Shown: positions 1 through 6,126, counted from the stretch's first letter. The stretch is DNA of 8,755 bases from Gammaproteobacteria bacterium (GCA_006227775.1 SBFV01000425.1:1-8755); one strand, 5' to 3'. Numbers and translations: made by a program. The notes: generated by a model not told the origin, from the sequence alone.

Positions 1-2
1 CG

Positions 3-611
3 GCACACGAACTCTCCCTTCTCAACCACCAGGTCCTGACGGCGGCACGCTGGGAGCGGTCATGGCGGGACGCGGATGACCTGGGCAACCAGCGGCCAGT
101 CGATCGCCGCGCCTTCTTCACCTCGATCTTCGAGGGACCCTTGCGGCGAGTGCGGGAGAGCCTGGACCCACCGGAGAGCGACGAGGGCGCCCCAGGTCTT
201 CTTCTCCCGCCCCCCCAGCCAGGAGAAGCGGTCCACCTGGCCCCGGTCATCGACGCCATGCTCTGCACCGGTTGCGATGCCTGCCTGCGGATCTGCCCGC
301 GTGAGGCGCTCCGTCTGGACATCCGGGACGGCAGGGCCCAGGCCTTTGTCATCGCGGCCGAGCGCTGCAGCGGTTGTGGCCTTTGCGTGGATCTGTGCGT
401 GACGCGGGCTATCCGCGTCCAACGCGGGGGTCTCTTGCCCGTGACCGAAATCCCCTTATGGGAGCAACGTTGCGGCTCCTGCGGGGTGACCTTTCACCTT
501 CCCCGGGCGGAAGGGCCAATGATGGGCAAGACCCGACCATCCCCCCCGTCCCTTTGTCCGATCTGCTTCCGCGTCGACCACCAGCGTCGCCTATTTCAGG
601 TTCTGGATTGA
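3..611 (+). CDS. 4Fe-4S polyferredoxin-like protein, 3' part (5' end outside window)
   Basis: The frame is open to the left edge and ends at TGA 609-611, giving 202 visible residues; the true start lies outside the window. Two clusters of the bacterial ferredoxin type are visible: C88-x2-C91-x2-C94-x3-C98-P, and C122-x2-C125-x2-C128-x3-C132, the latter without the usual proline after its last Cys. Together they should bind two [4Fe-4S] clusters. The C-terminus adds two CxxC knuckles (C157/C160 and C185/C188) that look like a zinc ribbon or rubredoxin-type metal site. The preceding segment (about residues 1-75) is Arg-rich and Pro-rich and contains VDRRAFF, which I do not interpret as a Tat signal because it is internal. 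No signal peptide or membrane helix is visible. Proteins of this kind often lie next to molybdoenzyme maturation genes, so an electron-transfer or assembly role for the downstream oxidoreductase is possible but inferred. Specific function is unknown. Confidence 0.75.
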   Translation, partial: AHELSLLNHQVLTAARWERSWRDADDLGNQRPVDRRAFFTSIFEGPLRRVRESLDPPESDEGAPGLLLPPPQPGEAVHLAPVIDAMLCTGCDACLRICPREALRLDIRDGRAQAFVIAAERCSGCGLCVDLCVTRAIRVQRGGLLPVTEIPLWEQRCGSCGVTFHLPRAEGPMMGKTRPSPPSLCPICFRVDHQRRLFQVLD

Positions 612-635
612 ACCGCACCCTTTTCCTCACCCGGG

Positions 636-798
636 CTGACAAGCTGTCAGGTCGTATCTCATGCTTCCTCCTCTCCAATCCGGGCCTTCTGACAAAAGGC
701 CGCCATCCGACTGACTCATTGCTTGCCGACCTCCCCTGGCTCGACGGAATAACCTGATGCTTCGGGGATCAGTCCAGTTCCCTCTGTCATTTTGTCAG
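636..798. promoter_or_regulatory. Cluster of TGTCA/TGACA half-sites, candidate activator-binding region
   Basis: The words TGTCA or TGACA occur five times in about 165 bases. CTGACA (636-641) and TGTCAG (645-650) form a perfect 6-bp dyad with a 3-base spacer. CTGACAAAA (689-697) is mirrored by TTTTGTCAG (790-798), a 9-bp inverted repeat about 90 bases apart. A further TGTCA lies at 785-789. Roughly one such 5-mer would be expected by chance in a region of this size. The cluster lies 135-300 bases upstream of the sigma-54-like promoter, the usual place for enhancer sites of a bacterial enhancer-binding protein. The binding protein is unknown; the functional reading is inference. Confidence 0.4.
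683..701. other. Stem-loop GGCCTT-N7-AAGGCC
   Basis: A perfect 6-bp stem (683-688 with 696-701) encloses a CTGACAA loop that itself contains one of the TGACA half-sites. It lies about 70 bases after the stop codon of the polyferredoxin gene. It could help end that transcript, but no T-tract follows on either strand, so I do not call it an intrinsic terminator. Confidence 0.3.
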
Positions 799-827
799 CC
801 GTGGCTGCCATTCACCTCATGCAACTA

Positions 828-838
828 GGCGAATCGCC
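828..838. promoter_or_regulatory. Short dyad GGCGA-A-TCGCC
   Basis: Five-base perfect inverted arms with a single-base centre sit just upstream of the AT-rich stretch 841-892 and about 95 bases upstream of the sigma-54-like promoter. It could be an operator, but arms this short also arise by chance in GC-rich DNA. Confidence 0.2.
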
Positions 839-932
839 CGATAAATCCGAGTGATTTCATAGGGATAATTCACTATTCATAACAGGGTGTAACCAACGGC
901 TTGGCACGGGATAGCACCCTCTTCGGACCTCC

Positions 933-948
933 TGGCAGACTTATTGCT
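933..948 (+). promoter_or_regulatory. Candidate sigma-54 (-24/-12) promoter for the cytochrome/Mo-oxidoreductase operon
   Basis: The sequence TGGCAGACTTATTGCT matches the RpoN consensus TGGCAC-N5-TTGC(A/T). The invariant GG (934-935) and GC (946-947) are separated by exactly ten bases, as sigma-54 requires, and the TTGCT element is complete. The departures are G for C after TGGCA and A for the less conserved G that follows. Predicted transcription start is near 959, leaving a leader of about 310 nt before the ATG at 1269. The TGTCA cluster upstream fits enhancer sites, and the AT-rich stretch between them could be a bending (IHF) region, although I found no convincing IHF consensus. No equally good sigma-70 promoter was seen. 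Confidence 0.5.
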
Positions 949-1268
949 TACCTGGGTGATGGCTGATGATGATCTCCGTGCCGGGGACCGCTTGCCTGAT
1001 GGGCTGGCCCAGGTGAGCTCCGCCGGCTCGGAAGGGGGAGACGGGTTCGCCCTTTCATCCCTGAACCGGTGTTGAGCGGGCTTGGGAAAGCCGGTACGGA
1101 GTCTGGATACCACCTCCACCCCTTCGGATCATCCACGGCCATTGCGCCAGGAGCGCGGTCAGGTACTACCAGCGGCATCACCCCCATGGCGATGTTCCCG
1201 ACGGCGGACCATTTCACCGCGGACGCTGAGCGACAATAACCCCGAGGATCACTTTCAGGAGCCGCGGT

Positions 1269-2072
1269 ATGTACCGAGCAAAGCCACTACTCGCTCTCAC
1301 CACCCTCTTGGCCGGGTTGATGGCCAGCGCCTTGGCCCTGGCGGCCACTACACCCACCTATGATCAGGCCCGCTGGGACCCGATTCACTTCAAGCCCGCC
1401 ATCGATTCAGCCACCGACGAGCAGTGCCTTGCATGCCACAAGGAGGTCCTGGAACCGAGCATCAGGGCCCAGTCCCCCGCCGGAGTCAAAACCGCCGAGA
1501 CGCTGGCCTGGTATCAGACCCTCAGTACCTACAGCGGCGACCAGGAAACCTTCCACCGCCGCCACATGGTCACTCCCCTGGCCCAAGAACTTATGGCCAT
1601 GAAGTGCAATACCTGCCATCAGGGTAACGACCCGCGCGAGGAGACGGCCAATTCCTCGGCCACCGGCTTACCGGACCAGATCCAACGCAAACACGTCAAC
1701 CCTGACATCTGCCTGATGTGTCACGGCCAGTTCCCCTGGCAGAAGATGGCCGGCCTCCCCGGTCCCTGGAGCGAGTTCGGCAATATCTTCCAGGAAAACT
1801 GCAATATCGCCTGCCATGGGGCCGTATTCCGCACCGTCCGCCACCAGGTCAACTACCTGAAGCCGGAGGCCATCGAAAAGGCCGGCGGCGAGAACGGTGA
1901 CGTCTGCTACGGCTGCCACGGTGGCCGGAGCTGGTATCGCATCTCCTTCCCTTATCCACGCCATGCCTGGCCCAATATGCCGCCGGATACCCCGGAATGG
2001 GCCAAGGACCGTCCGACCACGTCCCAGGCGCGCTTCCTGGAAGGCGTCAAGGCACCGGAAGTGAAGCAATAG
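1269..2072 (+). CDS. Periplasmic pentaheme cytochrome c
   Basis: This 267-residue protein begins with a Sec signal peptide (basic MYRAK, hydrophobic core to about residue 24, cleavage near the ALA/LAA stretch). It carries five covalent heme-attachment motifs: CLACH (53-57), CNTCH (113-117), CLMCH (148-152), CNIACH (178-183) and CYGCH (213-217). The fourth has three residues between the cysteines (CX3CH), a rare variant. Further His residues (H40, H96, H99, H142, H192, H232) could serve as distal heme ligands. No C-terminal membrane helix is seen, so it should be soluble in the periplasm or held by partners. Its ATG follows AGGAG (1257-1261) at good spacing, and it lies 16 bases upstream of the molybdoenzyme gene, clearly one operon. 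Its likely job is to exchange electrons with the Mo/FeS complex in place of a DmsC-type quinone subunit; this is inference. I do not recognise a named family. Confidence 0.85.
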   Translation: MYRAKPLLALTTLLAGLMASALALAATTPTYDQARWDPIHFKPAIDSATDEQCLACHKEVLEPSIRAQSPAGVKTAETLAWYQTLSTYSGDQETFHRRHMVTPLAQELMAMKCNTCHQGNDPREETANSSATGLPDQIQRKHVNPDICLMCHGQFPWQKMAGLPGPWSEFGNIFQENCNIACHGAVFRTVRHQVNYLKPEAIEKAGGENGDVCYGCHGGRSWYRISFPYPRHAWPNMPPDTPEWAKDRPTTSQARFLEGVKAPEVKQ

Positions 2073-2088
2073 GCCGAGGAACCCAATC

Positions 2089-4698
2089 ATGAATGACAAG
2101 ACCGCAACCCCGGACCTGGATCTGGACCTCGCCTCGCGCCTCAATATCAGCCGCCGCGGCTTCCTCAAAACCACCGCCGTGGGAGCCATGGCGGTGGGCG
2201 CCGGTGGCCTGCTCAAAACCGAGGAGGCCCAGGCCTTCGCCTACGAACCCTACCCGCGCGATGACGACCTGCAAACGGTAGTGACGAGCTGCGCCCATAA
2301 CTGCGGTTCCCGCCATGCCCTCATCGCCCACAAGAAGGGCGACGTTATCGTTCGGCTCAGCACGGATGACGGCCGTTACCAGAAAGACGGCTTCTTCGGC
2401 AAGGACACCGAGGAAGAGCCCCAGTTGCGCGGCTGCCTGCGCGGCCGTTCCTACCGCCAGCGCCTCTATTCCGCCGAGCGCCTGCTCTACCCCATGGTGC
2501 GGGTAGGCGAAAGGGGCGAGGGTAAGTTCAAGCGCGTCTCCTGGGACGAGGCCCTGAACTTCGTCGCTATGAAGATGCTGCAGATCAAGAACACCTACGG
2601 CCCCACCGCCCTAGTCGACCAGAGCTACGCCGGCGCCTCTTATGGCGTCCTGCACAAGTCCGACCAGATCGAGGGCCTGCTGGGCCGCTTCCTGGGCATG
2701 TTCGGCTGCCGCACCAGTTCCTGGTCCGTGCCCTCCTACCAGGGCACCACCACCAGTTCCCGCTGGACCTTCGGCACTATCGAGGACGGCAACGAGGACG
2801 ACGCCTACGCCCACTCCAAGCTGATCATCATGTGGGGTTGGAACCCGGCCTACACTTTCCACGGCGGCAACACCTTCTACTACATGCGCCTGGCCAAGCA
2901 GCGCGGCTGCAAGTTCGTCCTGGTCGATCCCCAGTACACCGACTCCGCCGCCGTTTACGACGCTTGGTGGATTCCCATCCGCCCCAATACCGACGCCGCC
3001 ATGATGGCCGGCATGGCCCATCACATCTTCACCAACAACCTCCAGGATCAGGCCTTCATCGACAAGTTCTGCCAGGGCATGGACGAGGGCACCATGCCGG
3101 ACTGGGCCAAGGACACCCCCAATGGCAAGGAAAATTTCAAGGACTACATCCTCGGCAAGTATGACGGCACCCCCAAGACCCCGGAGTGGGCCGCCGCGAT
3201 CTGCGGCGTCAGCGCGGCGGACATCGTCAAGCTGGCGGAGATGTACGCCAAGACCAAGCCCGCCGCCCTCAAGGCCTCCTGGTCGCCTGGCCGCAACGCC
3301 TTCGGCGAGCAGTACAACCGCATGGCGGCGGCCCTTCAGGCCATGACCGGCAACATCGGCGTGCTTGGCGGCTGCGCCGAAGGCGTGGGCAAGGCCTGGC
3401 ACCCGGAGGCGGTGGCCTATCCCTATGATGAATGGGCCAACGTCTGGTTTGCCTCCATCAAGTCCGACCGCTGGGCGCACATCGTCCTCAACTACCCCAA
3501 TGTCAAGCGCGAGGAGGTCGGCCTCTGGCCGCGCAACGACCAGCTCGACGGCGTCATCCCCAACATCAAGGGCATCTTCTGGCAGGGCTCCAACTGGTTC
3601 AACCAGTTGACCAATATCAACAAGGAGATCGAGGCGGTCAAGAAGCTGGAGTTGGTGGTGTGCATGGATTCCACCATCACCCCCTCCGGCCTCTACGCCG
3701 ATGTCCTGCTGCCAGTGGCGACCCACTTCGAGCGCCACGACGTCGCCCTGCCCTGGTACAAGGGTCACTATTACATCCACCGGCCCAAGGTCATCCAGCC
3801 CATGGGCGAGTCCAAGACGGACTTCCAGATCTTCACCGAACTGGCCTACCGCATCGGCGAGCTGGACCCGCAGGGCTATGGCATGTTCGGCAAGCTCTAC
3901 AACCCCAAGGCCGACCGGAGTTACTTCCTCAACCCCGACGCCGTGGACGAGGCGTATCTGACGGACTGGTGGAACAACCGCGTCATGCACCACCACCACA
4001 TCGACATGACGTGGGAGGAGTTCAAGGGTTACGGCATCTACAAGTTCCTGCTCAAGGAACCCCATGTCGGCTTCCGCGCCCAGATCGAACAAGGGGTGCC
4101 CTTCCAGACTCCCTCCGGCAAGATCGAGATCCTGGTCAACGAGCTGGCCTGGGTCCAGGACTGGACCAAGACCAAGTACGGCGAGCACGTGCCTTCCATC
4201 CCCAAGTGGATCGAGCCCTGGGAGTCCCTCAACAGCGCGAAGACGAAGGAGTACCCCTTCCACCTGGTCTCGCCGCACCCCCGGTGGCGCACCCACTCCA
4301 TCTTCAACAACTGTGCCTGGCTGCGGGAGACCTACGAACAGGAGTGCACCCTCAACGCCAGTGATGCCAAGAAGCTGGGCATCAAGACCGGCGACACCGT
4401 GGAATTGTGGAACGAACGTGGCAAAGTGGTGGTGCCGGCCTACGTTACCGAGCGCTGCATGCCCGGCGTGCTGGTCCTCCACGAAGGGGCCTGGCTGGAT
4501 CTGGACGAGAACGGGGTGGACCGTTCCGGCAACCCGGATTTCCTCACCCTCGACGCCCCCAGCCCCGCCGGGGCCTTCGCCTACAACACGGTGCTGTGCA
4601 ACATCGCCAAGAGCGACCTGGAGCATCGCCCGGGATGGGACAGACTGGCCACCGCCCGCTCGCACGTCTTTCGGCGCGAGCACCGGCGCGAGCTCTAA
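2089..4698 (+). CDS. Tat-exported molybdopterin oxidoreductase, DmsA-like catalytic subunit
   Basis: This is a full-length (869 aa) member of the DMSO reductase superfamily, closest in style to DmsA/YnfE. The N-terminus has a Tat signal, SRRGFLK (21-27), a hydrophobic stretch and AQA near residue 49 as the likely cleavage site, so the folded enzyme should be exported. The FS0 iron-sulfur motif reads C68-x3-C72-x3-H76-x39-C116: histidine replaces the third Cys of DmsA. Next come GCLRGRSYRQRL, LLYPMVRVGERGEGKF and SWDEAL, hallmarks of the DmsA group. The Mo-ligand region (about 207-229) holds several Ser but no Asp and no Cys apart from C207 at its edge; Ser216 aligns best with the DmsA ligand Ser, which would make it a type III enzyme. 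TPSGKIEI and the C-terminal molydopterin-binding domain (about 740-850) are present. RBS GAGGA is at 2076-2080. It sits between the pentaheme cytochrome and the four-cluster ferredoxin. The substrate is not readable; S- or N-oxide reduction, or sulfur-compound oxidation, are possible. Confidence 0.88.
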   Translation: MNDKTATPDLDLDLASRLNISRRGFLKTTAVGAMAVGAGGLLKTEEAQAFAYEPYPRDDDLQTVVTSCAHNCGSRHALIAHKKGDVIVRLSTDDGRYQKDGFFGKDTEEEPQLRGCLRGRSYRQRLYSAERLLYPMVRVGERGEGKFKRVSWDEALNFVAMKMLQIKNTYGPTALVDQSYAGASYGVLHKSDQIEGLLGRFLGMFGCRTSSWSVPSYQGTTTSSRWTFGTIEDGNEDDAYAHSKLIIMWGWNPAYTFHGGNTFYYMRLAKQRGCKFVLVDPQYTDSAAVYDAWWIPIRPNTDAAMMAGMAHHIFTNNLQDQAFIDKFCQGMDEGTMPDWAKDTPNGKENFKDYILGKYDGTPKTPEWAAAICGVSAADIVKLAEMYAKTKPAALKASWSPGRNAFGEQYNRMAAALQAMTGNIGVLGGCAEGVGKAWHPEAVAYPYDEWANVWFASIKSDRWAHIVLNYPNVKREEVGLWPRNDQLDGVIPNIKGIFWQGSNWFNQLTNINKEIEAVKKLELVVCMDSTITPSGLYADVLLPVATHFERHDVALPWYKGHYYIHRPKVIQPMGESKTDFQIFTELAYRIGELDPQGYGMFGKLYNPKADRSYFLNPDAVDEAYLTDWWNNRVMHHHHIDMTWEEFKGYGIYKFLLKEPHVGFRAQIEQGVPFQTPSGKIEILVNELAWVQDWTKTKYGEHVPSIPKWIEPWESLNSAKTKEYPFHLVSPHPRWRTHSIFNNCAWLRETYEQECTLNASDAKKLGIKTGDTVELWNERGKVVVPAYVTERCMPGVLVLHEGAWLDLDENGVDRSGNPDFLTLDAPSPAGAFAYNTVLCNIAKSDLEHRPGWDRLATARSHVFRREHRREL
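4672..4693 (+). repeat. Tandem 10-base direct repeat at the 3' end of the molybdoenzyme gene
   Basis: CGGCGCGAGC occurs at 4672-4681 and 4684-4693 with a 12-base period, encoding the charged tail RREHRREL that ends the catalytic subunit. It looks like a small in-frame duplication in a non-conserved tail; no functional meaning is claimed. Confidence 0.5.
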
Positions 4699-4722
4699 TC
4701 GCAGCGCGGAGTGACAGATCCA

Positions 4723-5385
4723 ATGGCTAACGAAAAAGACACAGCAACCATCAAGACCGCCGTCGAGCGCAAGAAGAAGGTGGTCTATACGCCGGTCGTG
4801 CCCGACATGCAGCTCGGCTTTGTCCACAACAACGTCGACTGCATCGGCTGTCGCGCCTGTGAGATCGCCTGCAAGGACAAGAACGGTCTGCCGGCGGGGC
4901 CGCGCTTCCGGCGCGTCCAATACGTCGAGGGCGGGACTTACCCCAATGTCTATGCCTACAAGATCAACGTCTCCTGCAATCATTGCGCCGAGCCAGCCTG
5001 TCTGCCGTCCTGTCCTACCGGGGCCATCTGGAAGCGGAAGGACAATGGCATCGTCGATATCGACTCGACCTTGTGCATCGGCTGCCGTCGCTGTGAGGCC
5101 GCCTGCCCCTATGGCGCCCCCCAGTTCATTCCCGAGCTTAACATCGTCTCCAAGTGCAACCTGTGCGTGGACGAGATCGAGGCCGGCCGCAAGCCCTACT
5201 GCGTCATGGCCTGCATGATGCGCACCCTGGACATAGGCCCCATCGACAAGCTACGGGAAAACAAATGGGAGACAAAGGCCATCGGCCCCCACGACAGGCC
5301 GGTGCGCACGGTCAGGAGCTTCGCCAATCCCGAGCTGACCAACCCCTCCATCGTCTTCGTAGTACACGATAAGGGTAAGGTCTAA
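4723..5385 (+). CDS. DmsB-like electron-transfer subunit, four [4Fe-4S] clusters
   Basis: This 220-residue protein has sixteen cysteines in the four-cluster pattern of DmsB: C40/43/46/50, C85/88/93/97, C118/121/124/128 and C145/148/160/164. Segments such as SCNHC-EPAC, CIGCR-C-ACPYGAPQ and the DIGPIDKLR tail match the DmsB group closely. It should relay electrons between the FS0/Mo site of the adjacent catalytic subunit and an external partner. There is no signal peptide, so, as in DmsAB, it would be exported as a hitchhiker with the Tat-bearing subunit. The first 27 residues (charged, KKK-containing) extend beyond the usual DmsB start. I chose ATG 4723; GTG 4711 is in frame but overlaps the only SD-like GGAG (4708-4711). 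The gene begins 24 bases after the molybdoenzyme stop. No DmsC or NrfD membrane-anchor gene follows; instead terminator-like hairpins do. Confidence 0.88.
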   Translation: MANEKDTATIKTAVERKKKVVYTPVVPDMQLGFVHNNVDCIGCRACEIACKDKNGLPAGPRFRRVQYVEGGTYPNVYAYKINVSCNHCAEPACLPSCPTGAIWKRKDNGIVDIDSTLCIGCRRCEAACPYGAPQFIPELNIVSKCNLCVDEIEAGRKPYCVMACMMRTLDIGPIDKLRENKWETKAIGPHDRPVRTVRSFANPELTNPSIVFVVHDKGKV

Positions 5386-5469
5386 CCAGGAACCGACCGG
5401 GAGCGCGGCCGCTGGTGGGTGGGGGATCACCCCCCTCATGGCGAAAATCGCCCCCGGTTCACCATCGCG

Positions 5470-5493
5470 GCCCCAAGGACGGGGCATCTTTTT
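5470..5493 (+). terminator. Terminator-like hairpin with five T residues
   Basis: A 5-bp GC-only stem (5470-5474 with 5481-5485) encloses loop AAGGAC and is followed by ATCTTTTT. It is 85 bases after the ferredoxin stop, so it may be the first of two tandem terminators of the cytochrome/molybdoenzyme operon. The two-base gap plus C before the T-run weakens it. Confidence 0.45.
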
Positions 5494-5555
5494 ACGTCGG
5501 GGGAGAACCATAACGAGACGGTCTGAGATGGAGCAGGACGATCTCCTGAAAACCT

Positions 5556-5579
5556 GGGGCAGGATGCCCCCTTTTTTTT
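5556..5579 (+). terminator. Rho-independent terminator with eight T residues
   Basis: GGGGC (5556-5560) pairs perfectly with GCCCC (5566-5570) around loop AGGAT and is followed by C and eight T residues (5572-5579). It ends plus-strand transcripts from the molybdoenzyme operon before the convergent folBK genes. On the minus strand the same hairpin is followed by AGGTTTT, so it may weakly terminate folK transcripts as well. Confidence 0.75.
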
Positions 5580-5607
5580 GCCGCGACACAAGAGGCGTCA
5601 GGACGGA

Positions 5608-6126
5608 CTAGCCATCCAACGGAGCGGTTTCGTCCATGGAGAAGTCCAGGGGATAGGGGACCAGATTCAATGCCTCACCGGTGAAATGGCGCCATAGATC
5701 CCCATAGGTACGGCCGGTAACCGGATGGGTCTCCTGATTGGCCAAATCCGCCAGGGGCCTGAGCACGAAGGCATAGCGTAGGATCTCGGCGCTAGGCAAT
5801 TCGTAGCCCTCGATCTGGCCTACCGCCATACCATAGGTGAGCAGGTCCAGATCCAGGGTACGCGGGGCGAACTTTTCCGCGCCGCGTACCCGCCCTGCCG
5901 CGTCCTCGATGGCACGCAGGCGGGCCCGCACTTCCGGCACGCTCTGGGAGGTGACGAAGCCTGCCACCAGGTTCAGAAAGGGCTCCCCGGCAAAGCCCAC
6001 GGCGGCGCACTCGTAGACGGGGGACAGCAGCAGATCGCCATAGGCTCGGCGCAGATGGCGCACCCCAAGCCGCAGGGACCTTTCCCGGGCCTGATTGCTG
6101 CCCAGGCTGACCCAGACCCTAGGCAT
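5608..6126 (-). CDS. folK: 2-amino-4-hydroxy-6-hydroxymethyldihydropteridine pyrophosphokinase (HPPK)
   Basis: This cytoplasmic enzyme transfers pyrophosphate from ATP to 6-hydroxymethyl-7,8-dihydropterin in folate synthesis. The 172-residue product starts MPRVWVSLGSN, the family's opening strand. It keeps GFAGEPFLNLV and the signature APRTLDLDLLTYG (R89, D92, D94), where the two Asp bind Mg2+. Where E. coli HPPK has a conserved His in the PHxxM/R segment, this protein has LPSAEILRYAFVL, keeping Arg117 but not the His. As far as I recall, this LPxxEI form belongs to a FolK subfamily often found beside folB in gammaproteobacteria. I chose ATG 6126-6124 because it opens exactly at the conserved strand; an upstream in-frame ATG at 6186 would add 20 non-conserved residues inside folB. 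It overlaps folB by 8 bases, implying translational coupling. Confidence 0.9.
   Translation of the reverse strand: MPRVWVSLGSNQARERSLRLGVRHLRRAYGDLLLSPVYECAAVGFAGEPFLNLVAGFVTSQSVPEVRARLRAIEDAAGRVRGAEKFAPRTLDLDLLTYGMAVGQIEGYELPSAEILRYAFVLRPLADLANQETHPVTGRTYGDLWRHFTGEALNLVPYPLDFSMDETAPLDG

Larger units (their letters stand above)
612..1268. other. 657-bp intergenic regulatory region
   Basis: I see no convincing protein-coding gene here. Short open frames on both strands have low-complexity Pro/Arg/Ser-rich translations without homology-like motifs. What the region holds is regulatory-looking: repeated TGTCA/TGACA half-sites (636-798), a GGCCTT/AAGGCC hairpin (683-701), a GGCGA/TCGCC dyad (828-838), an AT-rich stretch (about 841-892) that contrasts with the GC-rich surroundings, and a sigma-54 promoter match (933-948). 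The last 300 bases before the cytochrome gene carry no motif I recognise beyond small GC-rich stem-loops, for example GGCTT-GGGA-AAGCC near 1079-1092. Confidence 0.6.
5387..5579 (+). ncRNA. Candidate CsrA/RsmA-binding RNA or 3' UTR with GGA-loop hairpins
   Basis: Between the ferredoxin stop and an 8-T terminator lies a series of hairpins with GGA in their loops. These are GGGTG/CACCC with loop GGGGAT (5417-5432), GCCCC/GGGGC with loop AAGGAC (5470-5485), GAGAT/ATCTC with loop GGAGCAGGACG (5525-5545), and GGGGC/GCCCC with loop AGGAT (5556-5570). CAGGACG (5534-5540) and CAGGATG (5560-5566) match exactly the CAGGA(U/A/C)G repeat of CsrB-type RNAs, and AAGGACG (5475-5481) is one base off. CAGGAA also occurs at 5387-5392. 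Known CsrB/RsmY RNAs sequester CsrA through such loops. I found no promoter and no GacA box (TGTAAG-N6-CTTACA), so this may be the operon's 3' UTR rather than an independent gene. The 5' end is arbitrary. Confidence 0.35.

Noticed and set aside
902..915. TGGCACG followed by AGCA, a second sigma-54-like site
   Set aside because: The GG and GC elements are separated by nine rather than ten bases and the TTGC element is broken; the site at 933-948 is better.
1060..1095. Possible riboswitch (Moco or cobalamin type) in the leader
   Set aside because: Only a few short stems and a GGGAA-like fragment are visible; no known consensus could be completed.
877..1363. Short open frames in the intergenic region (minus 877-1119, minus 948-1217, plus 1082-1363)
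   Set aside because: Low-complexity translations without motifs; one overlaps the start of the well-supported cytochrome gene.
3432..4364. 310-codon plus-strand open frame inside the molybdoenzyme gene
   Set aside because: It is an alternative frame of a gene whose own frame shows full DmsA-family conservation; the translation is Arg/Pro/Gln-rich and featureless.
4711..4725. GTG at 4711 as start of the ferredoxin subunit
   Set aside because: It overlaps the only SD-like GGAG and adds four residues without support; the ATG at 4723 is preferred.
2611..4983. 790-codon open frame on the minus strand opposite the molybdoenzyme and ferredoxin genes
   Set aside because: Its translation is a monotonous Val/Gly/Asp/Leu-rich shadow produced by GC-rich codons of the sense genes, with no recognisable domain and no RBS context.
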